A stretch of DNA of 64,000 nucleotides from NCEH01 sp043195125 (GTDB lineage: Bacteria > Pseudomonadota > Alphaproteobacteria > Rhizobiales > Xanthobacteraceae): NCBI RefSeq assembly GCF_043195125.1, contig NZ_JBAFWR010000006.1, one strand, 5' to 3'. A program made the translations under genes and the position numbers. Positions 26,069 through 34,253 of this stretch are shown one piece after another; position 1 is the first letter of the stretch, and every line of letters starts with the position of its first letter. The notes beneath the pieces are model-generated. The model did not search any database, was not told the DNA's origin, and saw nothing but the letters and a program-made list of their open reading frames with translations.

Positions 26069-26085
26069 GGCCCGCGGGGCGGGCC
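26069..26085. terminator. GC-rich hairpin between convergent genes
   Basis: GGCCCGC and GCGGGCC pair around GGG. It lies between the cupin gene and the leftward CocE/malic-enzyme-remnant genes and may end both transcripts. No clear U-tract is present. Confidence 0.5.
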
Positions 26086-26109
26086 GACCCATGATTCCTT
26101 AGCGGCGCC

Positions 26110-26193
26110 GGTGCCCTTGTTCAGCTGGGGATCAGCCAGCAGTTCGTATCGGCTCAGCGCCGTGGATACGAGCGCGGGGGTGGCTTCAGACAT
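26110..26193 (-). pseudogene. Malic enzyme N-terminal remnant
   Basis: Minus-strand translation from the ATG at 26193 gives MSEATPALVSTALSRYELLA, then DPQLNKGT. The L-(N)-DP-x-LNKGT box is the conserved start of NAD-type malic enzymes, where it continues AFTxxER. Here homology stops abruptly after LNKGT. The ATG overlaps the CocE gene stop by 8 bases, so an intact gene would have been the next cistron of the operon. The rest is deleted. Confidence 0.55.
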
Positions 26194-27997
26194 GAAGGTC
26201 GCTTCCAGCCTCGCCTGCCCGAGCGAGCTCGATGTAGGTGTCCGGCCCGTAATGCAGGGTGTTGCGCGCGTAATAGGGCGGCACCTGCATGTCGAATTGC
26301 GCGTGCCCGTGGCTCACATCGCTGCGCAGGAGGTCGGTGCGGCTGGCGATGTCGAGGCGGAGCCGCTCGCCGGGCTTCAGCACCACGGGCTGCGGCGTAA
26401 GGCTGAAGCGCAGCGTCACCGGCACGCCCGGCACCAGCGGTTCGGGCGTGTCGATGTCGATGGCGATTTCCGTTTCGGTGGAGCGCGCGGCGTCGATCCT
26501 GCGGCAGGCGGGGCGGATCGCGCCCATGGAGAGGATCTGGTAGCCGCCGTCCGCCGAGACGATGCCGGTGCGGGCGACCACGTAGGAGTCGATCTCGTTG
26601 CAGCTGAAGGAGAGGCTCAGAGTCACGGGCCCGGTCAGCTCCATTTCCGCCTCCACCGGCATGTCGAAGCTGAGGCGCTGGCTCTCCACCTCGTCGAAGC
26701 CCGCCGTCACGATGGCGCCGAGGGGCACCGCCGCCCATCGGTTTGTCCCGCCTTCGCCCGGCGCGCGGTCGAGGCGATGGGTTGCGGCGTCGGCGCCATT
26801 GGAGGCGGGGTAAAGGCGCAGTGCCGTGCTGCCGGGTAGCGGCCAGTCGGGCGCGTTGCGATAGTCCTTGGCCCCTTCGGTCCAGTAGCGCACCCGCGGC
26901 TGCGCGGCATAGCCATTGTCCGCGCCGTAGACGAGGTGATCGAAGAAGGCGAGCGCCTCCAGCTGCCACGCATAGACCGGCAGCTCATAGGTCGCAGGGC
27001 CAATGATGAGCCAGCGCCGATCCTTCGGCGTGCCGGCATTCTGGAACAGATCGTAGGCGCCGAACTGGTGCAGGTTGAGGTAGCCGGCATTTTGCACCAC
27101 CACGAACGGCACCTTGATCTCCCCCAGCGCACCCGACGGCCCCGTAGGTAGGACGCTCGTCGCCCGGGTCTTGCCGTCGAGCATGAGGCCGGCGAACAGC
27201 GACCGCGTCGCAGGGGTCGGCGTCATCCGCTGGAAGGCCTTCATGATCCGCGTCATGCGCTTCTTCAGCTGCGGCCACCACAGGTGCTTCAGGGGCGAGT
27301 TGGTGATGTGGCTGACCACCGCGCGCAGAAGCGGCGGCACGTGCAGCCGGAATTGCAGGGGCGTGAAGTTCGCCCCCATCCAGAGCGCGAAGAAATCCGG
27401 CTGCGGCGTGCCGCCGAACATGGCGATGTGGCGGAAATAGTCCGTGCACATCTCGTTGGTGAAGAAGCCCTTCAGCGCCGGCGGCGACACGCGCGCCACC
27501 TGCGGCTGGGTCAGCCCGTAATAAGAGGTGCCGAACAGCACCACCTGTCCGTCGCACCAAGGCTGCGCTGCGGCCCATTGGATCACCTTGGCGTGGTCTT
27601 CGACGTCCGTGTCGTTGAGATAGACGGCGTCGGCCCCGTCCGAGCGGCCCATGCCGCGGCGGGTCACGATGACATGCACATAGCCGCGGTCGGTGAAGAC
27701 CGGCGGGCTGCCGGTCTCGTTGTTGCCCGCAGGCACGCCGGCGGCCTGTAATTCCTTGGAATAGGCCCCAAAGCAGATGACTGCGGGAAAGCGGCCGGGA
27801 GCCTTCGGCACATAGACATCGGCCGCGAGCGCGGCGGCGGGCGCGACCTCGATCATCTGGTCCGCGAGGACACGGCAGCCGAGCCCCGACTTCGCGGCGG
27901 GGCCGGGCGTCCAGCCGGCGAGCTGCGCGCCGAACAGACCGCCCTTCGGCGCGATGAGATTGTTCCAGAAGCCCGGCCTTCCGTTTTTGGAAATCAT
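26186..27997 (-). CDS. CocE/NonD family hydrolase (X-Pro dipeptidyl-peptidase-like)
   Basis: The 603-residue protein has the alpha/beta-hydrolase core with an N-terminal strand LAADVYVPKAPGRFPAVICFGAY, the RRGMGRSDG segment near residue 113, nucleophile Ser158 in FGTSYYG, and a C-terminal jelly-roll domain (TGPVTLSLSFSCNEIDSYVVA, then PGERLRLDIASRTDLLRSD). It should hydrolyse an ester or amide, as in cocaine esterase relatives. There is no signal peptide. It is the last intact gene of a leftward operon, 52 bases behind the second NHLP-like gene. Confidence 0.9.
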   Translation of the reverse strand: MISKNGRPGFWNNLIAPKGGLFGAQLAGWTPGPAAKSGLGCRVLADQMIEVAPAAALAADVYVPKAPGRFPAVICFGAYSKELQAAGVPAGNNETGSPPVFTDRGYVHVIVTRRGMGRSDGADAVYLNDTDVEDHAKVIQWAAAQPWCDGQVVLFGTSYYGLTQPQVARVSPPALKGFFTNEMCTDYFRHIAMFGGTPQPDFFALWMGANFTPLQFRLHVPPLLRAVVSHITNSPLKHLWWPQLKKRMTRIMKAFQRMTPTPATRSLFAGLMLDGKTRATSVLPTGPSGALGEIKVPFVVVQNAGYLNLHQFGAYDLFQNAGTPKDRRWLIIGPATYELPVYAWQLEALAFFDHLVYGADNGYAAQPRVRYWTEGAKDYRNAPDWPLPGSTALRLYPASNGADAATHRLDRAPGEGGTNRWAAVPLGAIVTAGFDEVESQRLSFDMPVEAEMELTGPVTLSLSFSCNEIDSYVVARTGIVSADGGYQILSMGAIRPACRRIDAARSTETEIAIDIDTPEPLVPGVPVTLRFSLTPQPVVLKPGERLRLDIASRTDLLRSDVSHGHAQFDMQVPPYYARNTLHYGPDTYIELARAGEAGSDLHV

Positions 27998-28049
27998 GTG
28001 CGTTCTCCCCCCGTCTCGGTTCGTCCTGCCAAGGCGCGGCGCGCGCGTC

Positions 28050-28418
28050 CTACAATTGCGAGATGTCGAGGCCGGTCTTCTTCTGCGCGGCCAGCCGCAT
28101 CTCGCGCACCACCCATTTCTGCTTGTCGTCCGGAATGAAGAAGCCGCCGATGCCGGACGAAAAGAGCAGGTCGAAGACCCGCTCCGTCACCGCGATAAGC
28201 GCCTGCGCCAGGTCCGCGCCGGCCTCGGGCTTCGGCGGAACCATGATGACGATGGTGTCTTCCGCCTGCTCGATGATCTCGATCTTGAAATCCGGGCCCG
28301 GCGTGTATCCGAACTCGGCGCAGACCACCCCGACAGGATCGCCGAGGAGCTTCGCGCGATAGTCGGGATCGGCGGCGATGCGCTCGTAATTCTTCTCGAC
28401 GAAATCGGCATTGCTCAC
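28050..28418 (-). CDS. NHLP-like small protein 2 (nitrile hydratase alpha-like leader fold)
   Basis: The 122-residue protein has an N-terminal part resembling nitrile-hydratase-alpha-like leader domains: EKNYERIAADPDYRAKLLGDP, a helix, then FKIEIIEQAEDTIVIMVPPKP. The C-terminal half is a hydrophobic helix region (LAQALIAVTERVFDLLFSSG) ending KQKWVVREMR. The cysteine metal claw of nitrile hydratase is absent; the single Cys is within the leader part. The GTG start overlaps the stop of NHLP-like gene 1 by 4 bases, so the two are coupled. Function unknown; no RiPP maturation genes are adjacent. Confidence 0.7.
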   Translation of the reverse strand: MSNADFVEKNYERIAADPDYRAKLLGDPVGVVCAEFGYTPGPDFKIEIIEQAEDTIVIMVPPKPEAGADLAQALIAVTERVFDLLFSSGIGGFFIPDDKQKWVVREMRLAAQKKTGLDISQL

Positions 28419-28750
28419 GGCTGATCTCCCCCGGTGCGGGCCGCATTGCGCAGGGCCAGCAGCTTGAATTTGGCAGCGACGGGTACGAGCCAGATGAAAA
28501 GCCCCTGGCTGGACCACAGGTCCATCTGGTTGAGCGGCGCCGACGGGGGTGGCGCGTTGGGCGCACGCGCGGGCGGGATGGTGAAGTAGACCCGGTCGCG
28601 CCGCTGCACCACGATCTTCACCTTTACGCCGGCCGGCACCGCGACGCCCATGGATCCGAGCGCCGCGACGGGGTCGCGCTCCGCTTGCGCGGCGAATGCA
28701 TCGTCGCTCCAGACCCGCTTCGTCAGCTCTCGTTCGAAATCCCCCGACAT
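28415..28750 (-). CDS. NHLP-like small protein 1 (nitrile hydratase alpha-like leader fold)
   Basis: The 111-residue protein begins SGDFERELTKRVWSDDAFAA, then ERDPVAALGSMGVAVPAGVKVKI and RDRVYFTIPPA, the full pattern of nitrile-hydratase-alpha-like leader peptides (helix, DP turn, G-(I/V)-x-(V/L)-P-x-G-V, strand, PP end). After residue 68 comes a Pro-rich linker and a basic/hydrophobic tail (LWSSQGLFIWLVPVAAKFKL) without any cysteine. It lies between the ThDP enzyme gene (70 bases upstream) and NHLP-like gene 2 (4-base overlap). A role as a non-peptide-precursor partner protein is possible. Confidence 0.7.
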   Translation of the reverse strand: MSGDFERELTKRVWSDDAFAAQAERDPVAALGSMGVAVPAGVKVKIVVQRRDRVYFTIPPARAPNAPPPSAPLNQMDLWSSQGLFIWLVPVAAKFKLLALRNAARTGGDQP

Positions 28751-28820
28751 GGGCGTTCCTCCAATCTGCTGCGGTTGGCTCCGCCGGGGCCAAGGCGACC
28801 CGGGGCGGTGGCGGCGATGC

Positions 28821-30428
28821 TCACGGCTCGCGATCGATGATCAGGAAGCTTGGGCCTTGATGGGCCAGCGCGCGGGAGAGGACACCGCCGACCGCTTGAA
28901 GGTCGTCGATCGTCTCGACGCGCGCGCCGAAGCCCTCGGCGATCTTGCGCATGTCCACGTTCGGATCAGTGAAATCCAGGCCAACGAAATGGGTGGTGGC
29001 GATGGTGGTTCCCATCACGTTGCACCACAGGTCCTTCAGCAGCCGGTATTCGTTGTTCACGAAGCAGATGAAGATGGATGGGATGGAATATTTCGCCGCC
29101 GTCCACAGGGCGTGGATCGAGAACAAGCTTCCGCCGTCGCCCACGAAGCAGGCGGCGTGCTTGCCGCTCGCCAGCCCGATGCCGACGCCGAGCGGCATGG
29201 CCCAGCCCAGTCCGCCGCCGCGCGGCGAGAAATGCACGTTCCGGAAGCCGAGGCTCACCGCCATGTCCTGCACGATGGCGTCCTCGGACGAGCCTTCCGT
29301 GATGACGTGCGTGGAGCGGTCGAGATGGCGCAGCACCGCCAGGATCAGCGCATCGCTCGCGTGCGCTCCCGTAGCGGGATATTTCGCATCCAGAGCTGCG
29401 CCGTCGATCGTCCGCGCGGTTGCTTGCGCCGTGTCGGCGCCGAGCGCCGACGCAAGCGCGTCCAGAGTCGCATGGATGTCGCCGAGCACGGCCATATCGC
29501 AGGGAAAGTCGAAGCCCAGCTGGCTCGGCGCCGGGGCGATCTGAATGACCTGCAAGTCCGCCGGCAGCGCCTGGAGGCCGTCATAGGTGAAGCTATCCAC
29601 CTTCTCGCCGATCAGCAGCACGGTGTGGTAGCGGCCCAGCGTCTGGTTGATCGCCTTCGTGGTCGGCGGAAGCTGGCCGCGGAAGTTGGGATGCAGGGGA
29701 TCAACCGTGCCCTGCACGTGGAAGGGGGCGGCATAGATGTCGGCGCCGAGCGCGCTCGCGATGCGGCTGACGGCGTCGATGCCGTGCGCCGCGCCCACGG
29801 CATAATCGGCGACGATGGCGAGCTTGCCTGCCGGCACCGCCTTGAGCGCGCCCGCGACCTCGCCGATGGCGCGCGGCACCGCATCTTCGATAATGCGGGT
29901 CTTCTTGAACGCGGTGTGCGCGGTCTCCTCCAGCATGAAGTTCATGGGGATGGAGAGGAACACCGGACCGGTCGGCTGGAGCCGCGCATGCAGGTAGCAA
30001 CGCTGCAGGGCGACGGCGAGATCGTCCGTGCGGGTCACCTCGTAAGCGTATTTGGTGGCGGTCTCCGCCAGTTGCACATTGGGTGCGCCCAGCACCGGAT
30101 TGTGGATGAGGAAGCGGGAATCCTGCTGCCCGTTGATCACCAGCAACGGCACCCCGGACATGAGCGCGTTGCGCATGTTGAACATGCCGTTGGCAAGGCC
30201 CGGGTAGGTGTGCAGGCTGACGATGGACGGCTTGCCGGTGATCAGCGCATAGCCGGCAGCGATGCCGACCGCGCTCGATTCATGCAGCGACAGCACATAG
30301 GTGGCCTTCGACGCGGCCACCGCCGCGAGGAAGGTGGTCTCCGTTGTCCCCGGATTGCCGAAGACGAAGGGAATGTCATACGCCTCGATGAAATCCTGGA
30401 TAAGCTCACCACCGGTCCGGGTCGTCAT
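28821..30428 (-). CDS. ThDP-dependent decarboxylase, benzoylformate decarboxylase-like
   Basis: The 535-residue protein has all three ThDP-enzyme domains. The N-terminus FVFGNPGTTETTF, cofactor-activating Glu50 in LSLHESSAVG and active-site His73 in SLHTYPG match benzoylformate decarboxylases, with the GNPGS serine replaced by Thr28. The metal/ThDP motif begins GDGGS at residue 430 and ends at VNNEY. It likely decarboxylates or ligates a 2-oxo acid. GGAGGAAACG precedes the ATG. It lies 65 bases behind the D-lactate dehydrogenase gene, consistent with a 2-hydroxy acid to 2-oxo acid to aldehyde route. Substrate unknown. Confidence 0.88.
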   Translation of the reverse strand: MTTRTGGELIQDFIEAYDIPFVFGNPGTTETTFLAAVAASKATYVLSLHESSAVGIAAGYALITGKPSIVSLHTYPGLANGMFNMRNALMSGVPLLVINGQQDSRFLIHNPVLGAPNVQLAETATKYAYEVTRTDDLAVALQRCYLHARLQPTGPVFLSIPMNFMLEETAHTAFKKTRIIEDAVPRAIGEVAGALKAVPAGKLAIVADYAVGAAHGIDAVSRIASALGADIYAAPFHVQGTVDPLHPNFRGQLPPTTKAINQTLGRYHTVLLIGEKVDSFTYDGLQALPADLQVIQIAPAPSQLGFDFPCDMAVLGDIHATLDALASALGADTAQATARTIDGAALDAKYPATGAHASDALILAVLRHLDRSTHVITEGSSEDAIVQDMAVSLGFRNVHFSPRGGGLGWAMPLGVGIGLASGKHAACFVGDGGSLFSIHALWTAAKYSIPSIFICFVNNEYRLLKDLWCNVMGTTIATTHFVGLDFTDPNVDMRKIAEGFGARVETIDDLQAVGGVLSRALAHQGPSFLIIDREP

Positions 30429-30493
30429 CGTTTCCTCCAAGAAGAGCATGCCGTTTATTCTGGGAATACGCCCCGCGCGGGGGGGCGTCATCT

Positions 30494-32299
30494 TCAGCCG
30501 TCGCAATGCAGCTCGGGCCTTCCTGGTGCTTGTCCGCGCGGCACCCAATGGGCGCATTTCGTGGTGCGCCCGATCCCCGGATTGAACGCGTTGCAGGGGT
30601 CGAGCGCCTTGAAATGGTCAACCATTGCGGGCTTTGCAAAGTAGAGGTGCCCCACATTGTGCTCGGCGGGATATTCGGCGCCCCGGCCATCGAGCAGCTT
30701 CCACATGGCGTGCTCGATCTCCTCGCAATTGCTGCCCTTCGCCACGATGTAGTCCTGGTGGAAGACGTGGCAGAAGAAGTGCCCGCAATAGAGCTTGCGG
30801 ATCAGATGCTCCTCGATCTCCGCCGGCAGCGTCTCGAACCAGTTCTCGTCGTTGCGGCGCAGCGCGATGTCCAGCGCCACGATGTCTTCCACTTCCCTGT
30901 CATGCACCGCGCGATAGCGGATCGCAGCGCCGGCGGCGGCGAAGCGATGCAGGAAGGCCTTGTCGCCCTCGTCGGGCGTGCATTCGAAGTAATCTCCCGT
31001 CTTCGAAGGAAAGATCGACTTCAGATAAACGCGCGCTTCCGCGATCCCCTCATCTCCCATCTTCAACAGCAGATAATGCGCGAAGCGGTCGCGATAGTCG
31101 GTCATGCGCTTTGGCAGATGCTTCGGGAAGAGGTGGCTCAAGGCCTGTAGCAGCTTGGCGCTGAGATTCTTCGGCAGGAAGCTGAAGCGCCGGCAGATAT
31201 TGTCGAACGCCGCCTCTAGAGCGTAGAGGCGCGGGATCATGTCAGTGCCGAGATAATGGATCACCACGAAGGTGTCCTTGCCGTAGACCTCTGCGCAATT
31301 GAAGGAGTCCCGATGCATGTACTCGCCTTCGATGGGCAGGGTCTTGAAACTTTGGAGGATGTGGCGGCGAATGCCTTCGAGTTCGCCGGTGTCGTTCGAG
31401 CCGATGTAGAAGACGACCTCTTCCTTCTCCTTCGGAAAAGTGTCGAGCCGCACGGCCATGAGCATCACCTTGCCGGCGCTGCCTGAGGCCTCGAACAGCC
31501 GGCGCGGATCGGCATTGAAGCGGGATGGGGTCGCCGCCGCGATGTCGCGCACGTGGTCCGCATACTCATGGTCGGAAGCGGCGCGGGCGGGGTCGTTGAC
31601 GATGTCGGCGGCGGTGAAGTCGCCGCTTTCGATCCGCCGAAGGATCGTCTCCGGGTCGTTGCCCAGCGCGATGCCCAGGTGATTGACGAGATGCAGTCCG
31701 CCCGCCTCATCCAGCCGCGCGAACAAAGCGAGCTGGGTGAAGGCCGGGCCGCGATGGATCAGGGCGCCGCCGGAATTGTTGCAGACGCCACCGAACACCG
31801 ACGCGCCGATGCACGACGAACCGATCACCGAGTGCGGTGCGCGGCCGATCTTGTCCAGCGCCTTCTCCAGATGGAACAGGGTGGTGCCCGGCAGGCAAAC
31901 CACCTGCGTGCCATCATTGATGAGGTGGAGGCCCTCGATGCGCATGGTGTTGATGAGCACCACGCCGCGATCGTAGTCGTCCCCGTCTGGGGTGGAGCCG
32001 CCGGTCACGCCAGTATTGGCCGATTGCATGATGACGATCTTGTCCGCCGTGACGCAGGCCTTGAGGACGCGCCACTGCTCGACCAGCGATCCCGGGCGCA
32101 CCACGGCGACCACCGGGCCGCTGCCGAAGCGGATGCCGGTGCGAAAGCGCCGCGTCGCTTCGGGACCGGTCAGGACATGCGCGCGCCCGACGATGTCCTC
32201 AAGGTCCGCGATGAATGTTCCGTCATCCTCGGCCGTCTCGGCCGTGCGTGCAGCCGTTTGACTCGCCGGAACCGTCAGGTCGAGAAAGGCGGCATCCAT
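30494..32299 (-). CDS. dld: Quinone-dependent D-lactate dehydrogenase (Dld type)
   Basis: The 601-residue protein is a full-length peripheral-membrane FAD enzyme: VVAVVRPGSLVEQWRVLKAC near residue 62, TGVTGGSTPDGDDYDRGVVLINT, the FAD-binding PGTTLFHLEKAL plus SSCIGASVFGGVCNNSGGALI, and the Dld-specific C-terminal half ending PCNAFNPGIG. It oxidises D-lactate (or a related D-2-hydroxy acid) to the 2-oxo acid, reducing quinone. It heads the leftward operon with the ThDP decarboxylase, making a hydroxy-acid route likely. A ThDP-enzyme remnant lies just upstream in its leader. Confidence 0.93.
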   Translation of the reverse strand: MDAAFLDLTVPASQTAARTAETAEDDGTFIADLEDIVGRAHVLTGPEATRRFRTGIRFGSGPVVAVVRPGSLVEQWRVLKACVTADKIVIMQSANTGVTGGSTPDGDDYDRGVVLINTMRIEGLHLINDGTQVVCLPGTTLFHLEKALDKIGRAPHSVIGSSCIGASVFGGVCNNSGGALIHRGPAFTQLALFARLDEAGGLHLVNHLGIALGNDPETILRRIESGDFTAADIVNDPARAASDHEYADHVRDIAAATPSRFNADPRRLFEASGSAGKVMLMAVRLDTFPKEKEEVVFYIGSNDTGELEGIRRHILQSFKTLPIEGEYMHRDSFNCAEVYGKDTFVVIHYLGTDMIPRLYALEAAFDNICRRFSFLPKNLSAKLLQALSHLFPKHLPKRMTDYRDRFAHYLLLKMGDEGIAEARVYLKSIFPSKTGDYFECTPDEGDKAFLHRFAAAGAAIRYRAVHDREVEDIVALDIALRRNDENWFETLPAEIEEHLIRKLYCGHFFCHVFHQDYIVAKGSNCEEIEHAMWKLLDGRGAEYPAEHNVGHLYFAKPAMVDHFKALDPCNAFNPGIGRTTKCAHWVPRGQAPGRPELHCDG

Positions 32300-32794
32300 G
32301 GCACCGGTCCCCTTTAAAGTAAGCTCTGACTATTGGCGTGATCGGAAAGCGGACAGACCTGGTGGTCGCGCGCTCCTACGAGCAACCGAACTGCAAGATG
32401 GTTATTCAATACCATATACTTGAGCTTGGCACATCGAACGTTAAGTCCTCCAGGAAGGACACATCGTTCGATCCAGGACTGCCGAAGATGGCGGTGACGC
32501 AGTGCCGGCGGAGCAGAGCGCAGGTCAGGTCGCGGGTCTTCGTCATGATCGCCTCTGGAAGGGTTCCGGCGGTGCTGAGCCGCGCGGCTGTGATCCATGA
32601 GGCCGGACCCTAGTTTCGCCTGGTGCGGGCCGCATCGACAGAACTGGTGATGGCCGCCGCCTTTTCCGCCTGCGCCGGGCAGCCCGCGTTCCGCCGCGCT
32701 CGGAAGCGCGTGGAAGGTCCGGAGGCGGGCCCGCAGTGTATTGAATACAGGCGGGCTCTCTGCCATCATCTTGCTACCTTCGAGGCTCGGCAGC
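32300..32794. other. Divergent region between dld and LuxR genes, with a gene remnant
   Basis: These 495 bases contain the ThDP decarboxylase remnant at 32406-32546 on the dld strand. The part at 32320-32460 is lower in GC and probably holds the dld promoter. From 32600 to 32794 no gene is seen; the promoter of the LuxR gene should lie there. Confidence 0.55.
32406..32546 (-). pseudogene. ThDP-dependent decarboxylase N-terminal remnant
   Basis: The minus-strand frame starts MTKTRDLTCALLRRHCVTAI, then FGSPGSNDVSFLEDLTFD, and ends at a TGA after 46 codons. It follows the N-terminus of benzoylformate decarboxylases (xxLLRxxGIxTxFGNPGSNExxFL) including the active-site GSN. Homology stops after codon 38. 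It is not the start of the intact ThDP gene 2 kb away, whose N-terminus differs. The remnant is the residue of a second decarboxylase gene. Confidence 0.7.
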
Positions 32795-33967
32795 GTGAAA
32801 AATACGGAGCGCGATCTCGCCGATTGCGTCGGCGCCATCTATCAGGCCGGCGTCGGAGACGGCAGCTGGCTCGACGTCGGCGACCGCATCTGCCGGATTT
32901 TCGATGCCCGGCGGGCTCTCCTGAACCTCGGTGGACCTGGCGGGCCGCGCAACCTCTTGATGCCCGCCGACGGCAGCGAGACGGCCTATGCGGCCCATTT
33001 CCACGCAAGCGACCCTTATGCCGCCAAGGCTCGCTACGACTTTGCGACGGCACGGGCCTATCACCTCGGGAACGCGAAGCTCGGCGCCGAGCTGGTGGCC
33101 GAGACCGACTTCCTGCACAGCGAGTTCTATTATGACTTCGCCCGGCATCACGAGCGTCGCCACGTGATCGGCGGCATGGCCGGCATCATCGAGGCAACCC
33201 CGGTGCTGGTGTTCCGCGGCGACGATGCGGGGGCGTTCGACGAAACCCATGTCCGCCTGCTCAAGACCCTGATGCCGCACGTGCAGCGCGCCATCGAGCT
33301 GCGCGAGCGGCTCGGGCGGAGCGACCAGTCCGTCGCCCTCACACGGGCCGCGCTGGACGCGCTTCCCCTGGGCGTGAGCGTCGTCGATGCGGGATTGAAG
33401 ATCCGCTTCATCAACGAGCTCGCCCGCAAGTATCTCGCCGGCCCGGATTCGGGTCTGTTCTCCCTGCGCTCGGGGCCCTATGCGGGCAGCGGCGTCTACC
33501 TTGCCGCCATGTCCCGCGAGGAGGCCGGCGTGCTCCGCCGGCTCGTGGCCTCCGCCACGTCCGGGGGCACCGGCGGCGCGATGCGCGTGAGCTCCCGTAA
33601 TGGCGCGGTGGTGGCCCTGATGGTCGCCCCGGCGCCGCAGGGCCTTGCCGATGACGTGCAGGGAACGGACGCTTGCGGCGCAAGGGAGGCTCTCGCCCTG
33701 TTGATCCTGCGACCGCTCAATCGCAAGGTGGCGCCGCAGGCCGACACGCTGTGCGAGATGTTCGGCTTCAGCCGGGCCGAGGCGGAAGTCGCGGTCGCGC
33801 TCACCGGCGGCGCCAGCGCCGAGGAGGTGGCGCATAGGAGGGGCGTCTCGCTCATGACCGTCCGCAGCCAGATTCGCTCGATCCTGGGCAAGTCTGAAGC
33901 GGAGAACCTGCGTGACTTCGAGCGCACCATGGCGACCCTCGCGGCGCTTGTCCCGCAGCTGCGCTGA
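32795..33967 (+). CDS. LuxR-type helix-turn-helix regulator
   Basis: The 390-residue protein ends in a LuxR-like DNA-binding domain (LCEMFGFSRAEAEVAVALTGGASAEEVA then RRGVSLMTVRSQIRSILGKSEA, residues 327-373). The N-terminal two-thirds resemble PAS/GAF-like sensing regions of orphan regulators, with AALDALPLGVSVVDAGLKIRFINELA near residue 193. There is no receiver domain. A GTG at 32795 is chosen; a TTG 54 bases upstream in the same frame is possible. It stands between the divergent dld operon and the ubiD/padC set and may control either. The signal is unknown. Confidence 0.82.
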   Translation: MKNTERDLADCVGAIYQAGVGDGSWLDVGDRICRIFDARRALLNLGGPGGPRNLLMPADGSETAYAAHFHASDPYAAKARYDFATARAYHLGNAKLGAELVAETDFLHSEFYYDFARHHERRHVIGGMAGIIEATPVLVFRGDDAGAFDETHVRLLKTLMPHVQRAIELRERLGRSDQSVALTRAALDALPLGVSVVDAGLKIRFINELARKYLAGPDSGLFSLRSGPYAGSGVYLAAMSREEAGVLRRLVASATSGGTGGAMRVSSRNGAVVALMVAPAPQGLADDVQGTDACGAREALALLILRPLNRKVAPQADTLCEMFGFSRAEAEVAVALTGGASAEEVAHRRGVSLMTVRSQIRSILGKSEAENLRDFERTMATLAALVPQLR

Positions 33968-34076
33968 AGGGGCTTGGGCCGGCCCGCCGGTCGTTTCGTT
34001 TCCCGCATAGACAGTTCTGACGATGAGGCGCCGGGCCCGGCTGGTTAGGCTCGGTTCCATCGAACTGGGACTGGAT

Positions 34077-34244
34077 ATGCCCATGCAACAGCAGGTCACT
34101 CGGCCGCCACGCCGGCACATGATCGTCGGCACCAGCGGTGCCACCGGCAAGATCTATGGCCTCCGCGACATGCATGCGGGCCTGGTGCGCCGCTGGAGCG
34201 GCACGCCGATTGCCGGCATCCCAACCACTCACGCGGCGGCCTAG
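34077..34244 (+). pseudogene. UbiX-like flavin prenyltransferase N-terminal remnant
   Basis: Translation gives RRHMIVGTSGATGKIYGLRD near residues 12-31, matching the FMN-binding N-terminus of UbiX (LIVGISGASGxIYGIRLL). After this the sequence loses similarity and ends after 55 codons, whereas UbiX is about 190 residues. It lies directly before the ubiD-type gene, the usual UbiX partner that needs prenylated FMN. Thus the local copy appears dead and cofactor must come from elsewhere. Confidence 0.65.
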
Positions 34245-34253
34245 GAGCCTGTT

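Noticed and set aside
28650..30644. A 664-codon open frame opposite the ThDP decarboxylase gene
   Set aside because: Low-complexity shadow frame; the minus strand has intact cofactor motifs.
32314..32838. A 174-codon minus-strand frame across the dld/LuxR gap
   Set aside because: Translation is not protein-like; the real signal there is the shorter ThDP-enzyme stub in another frame.
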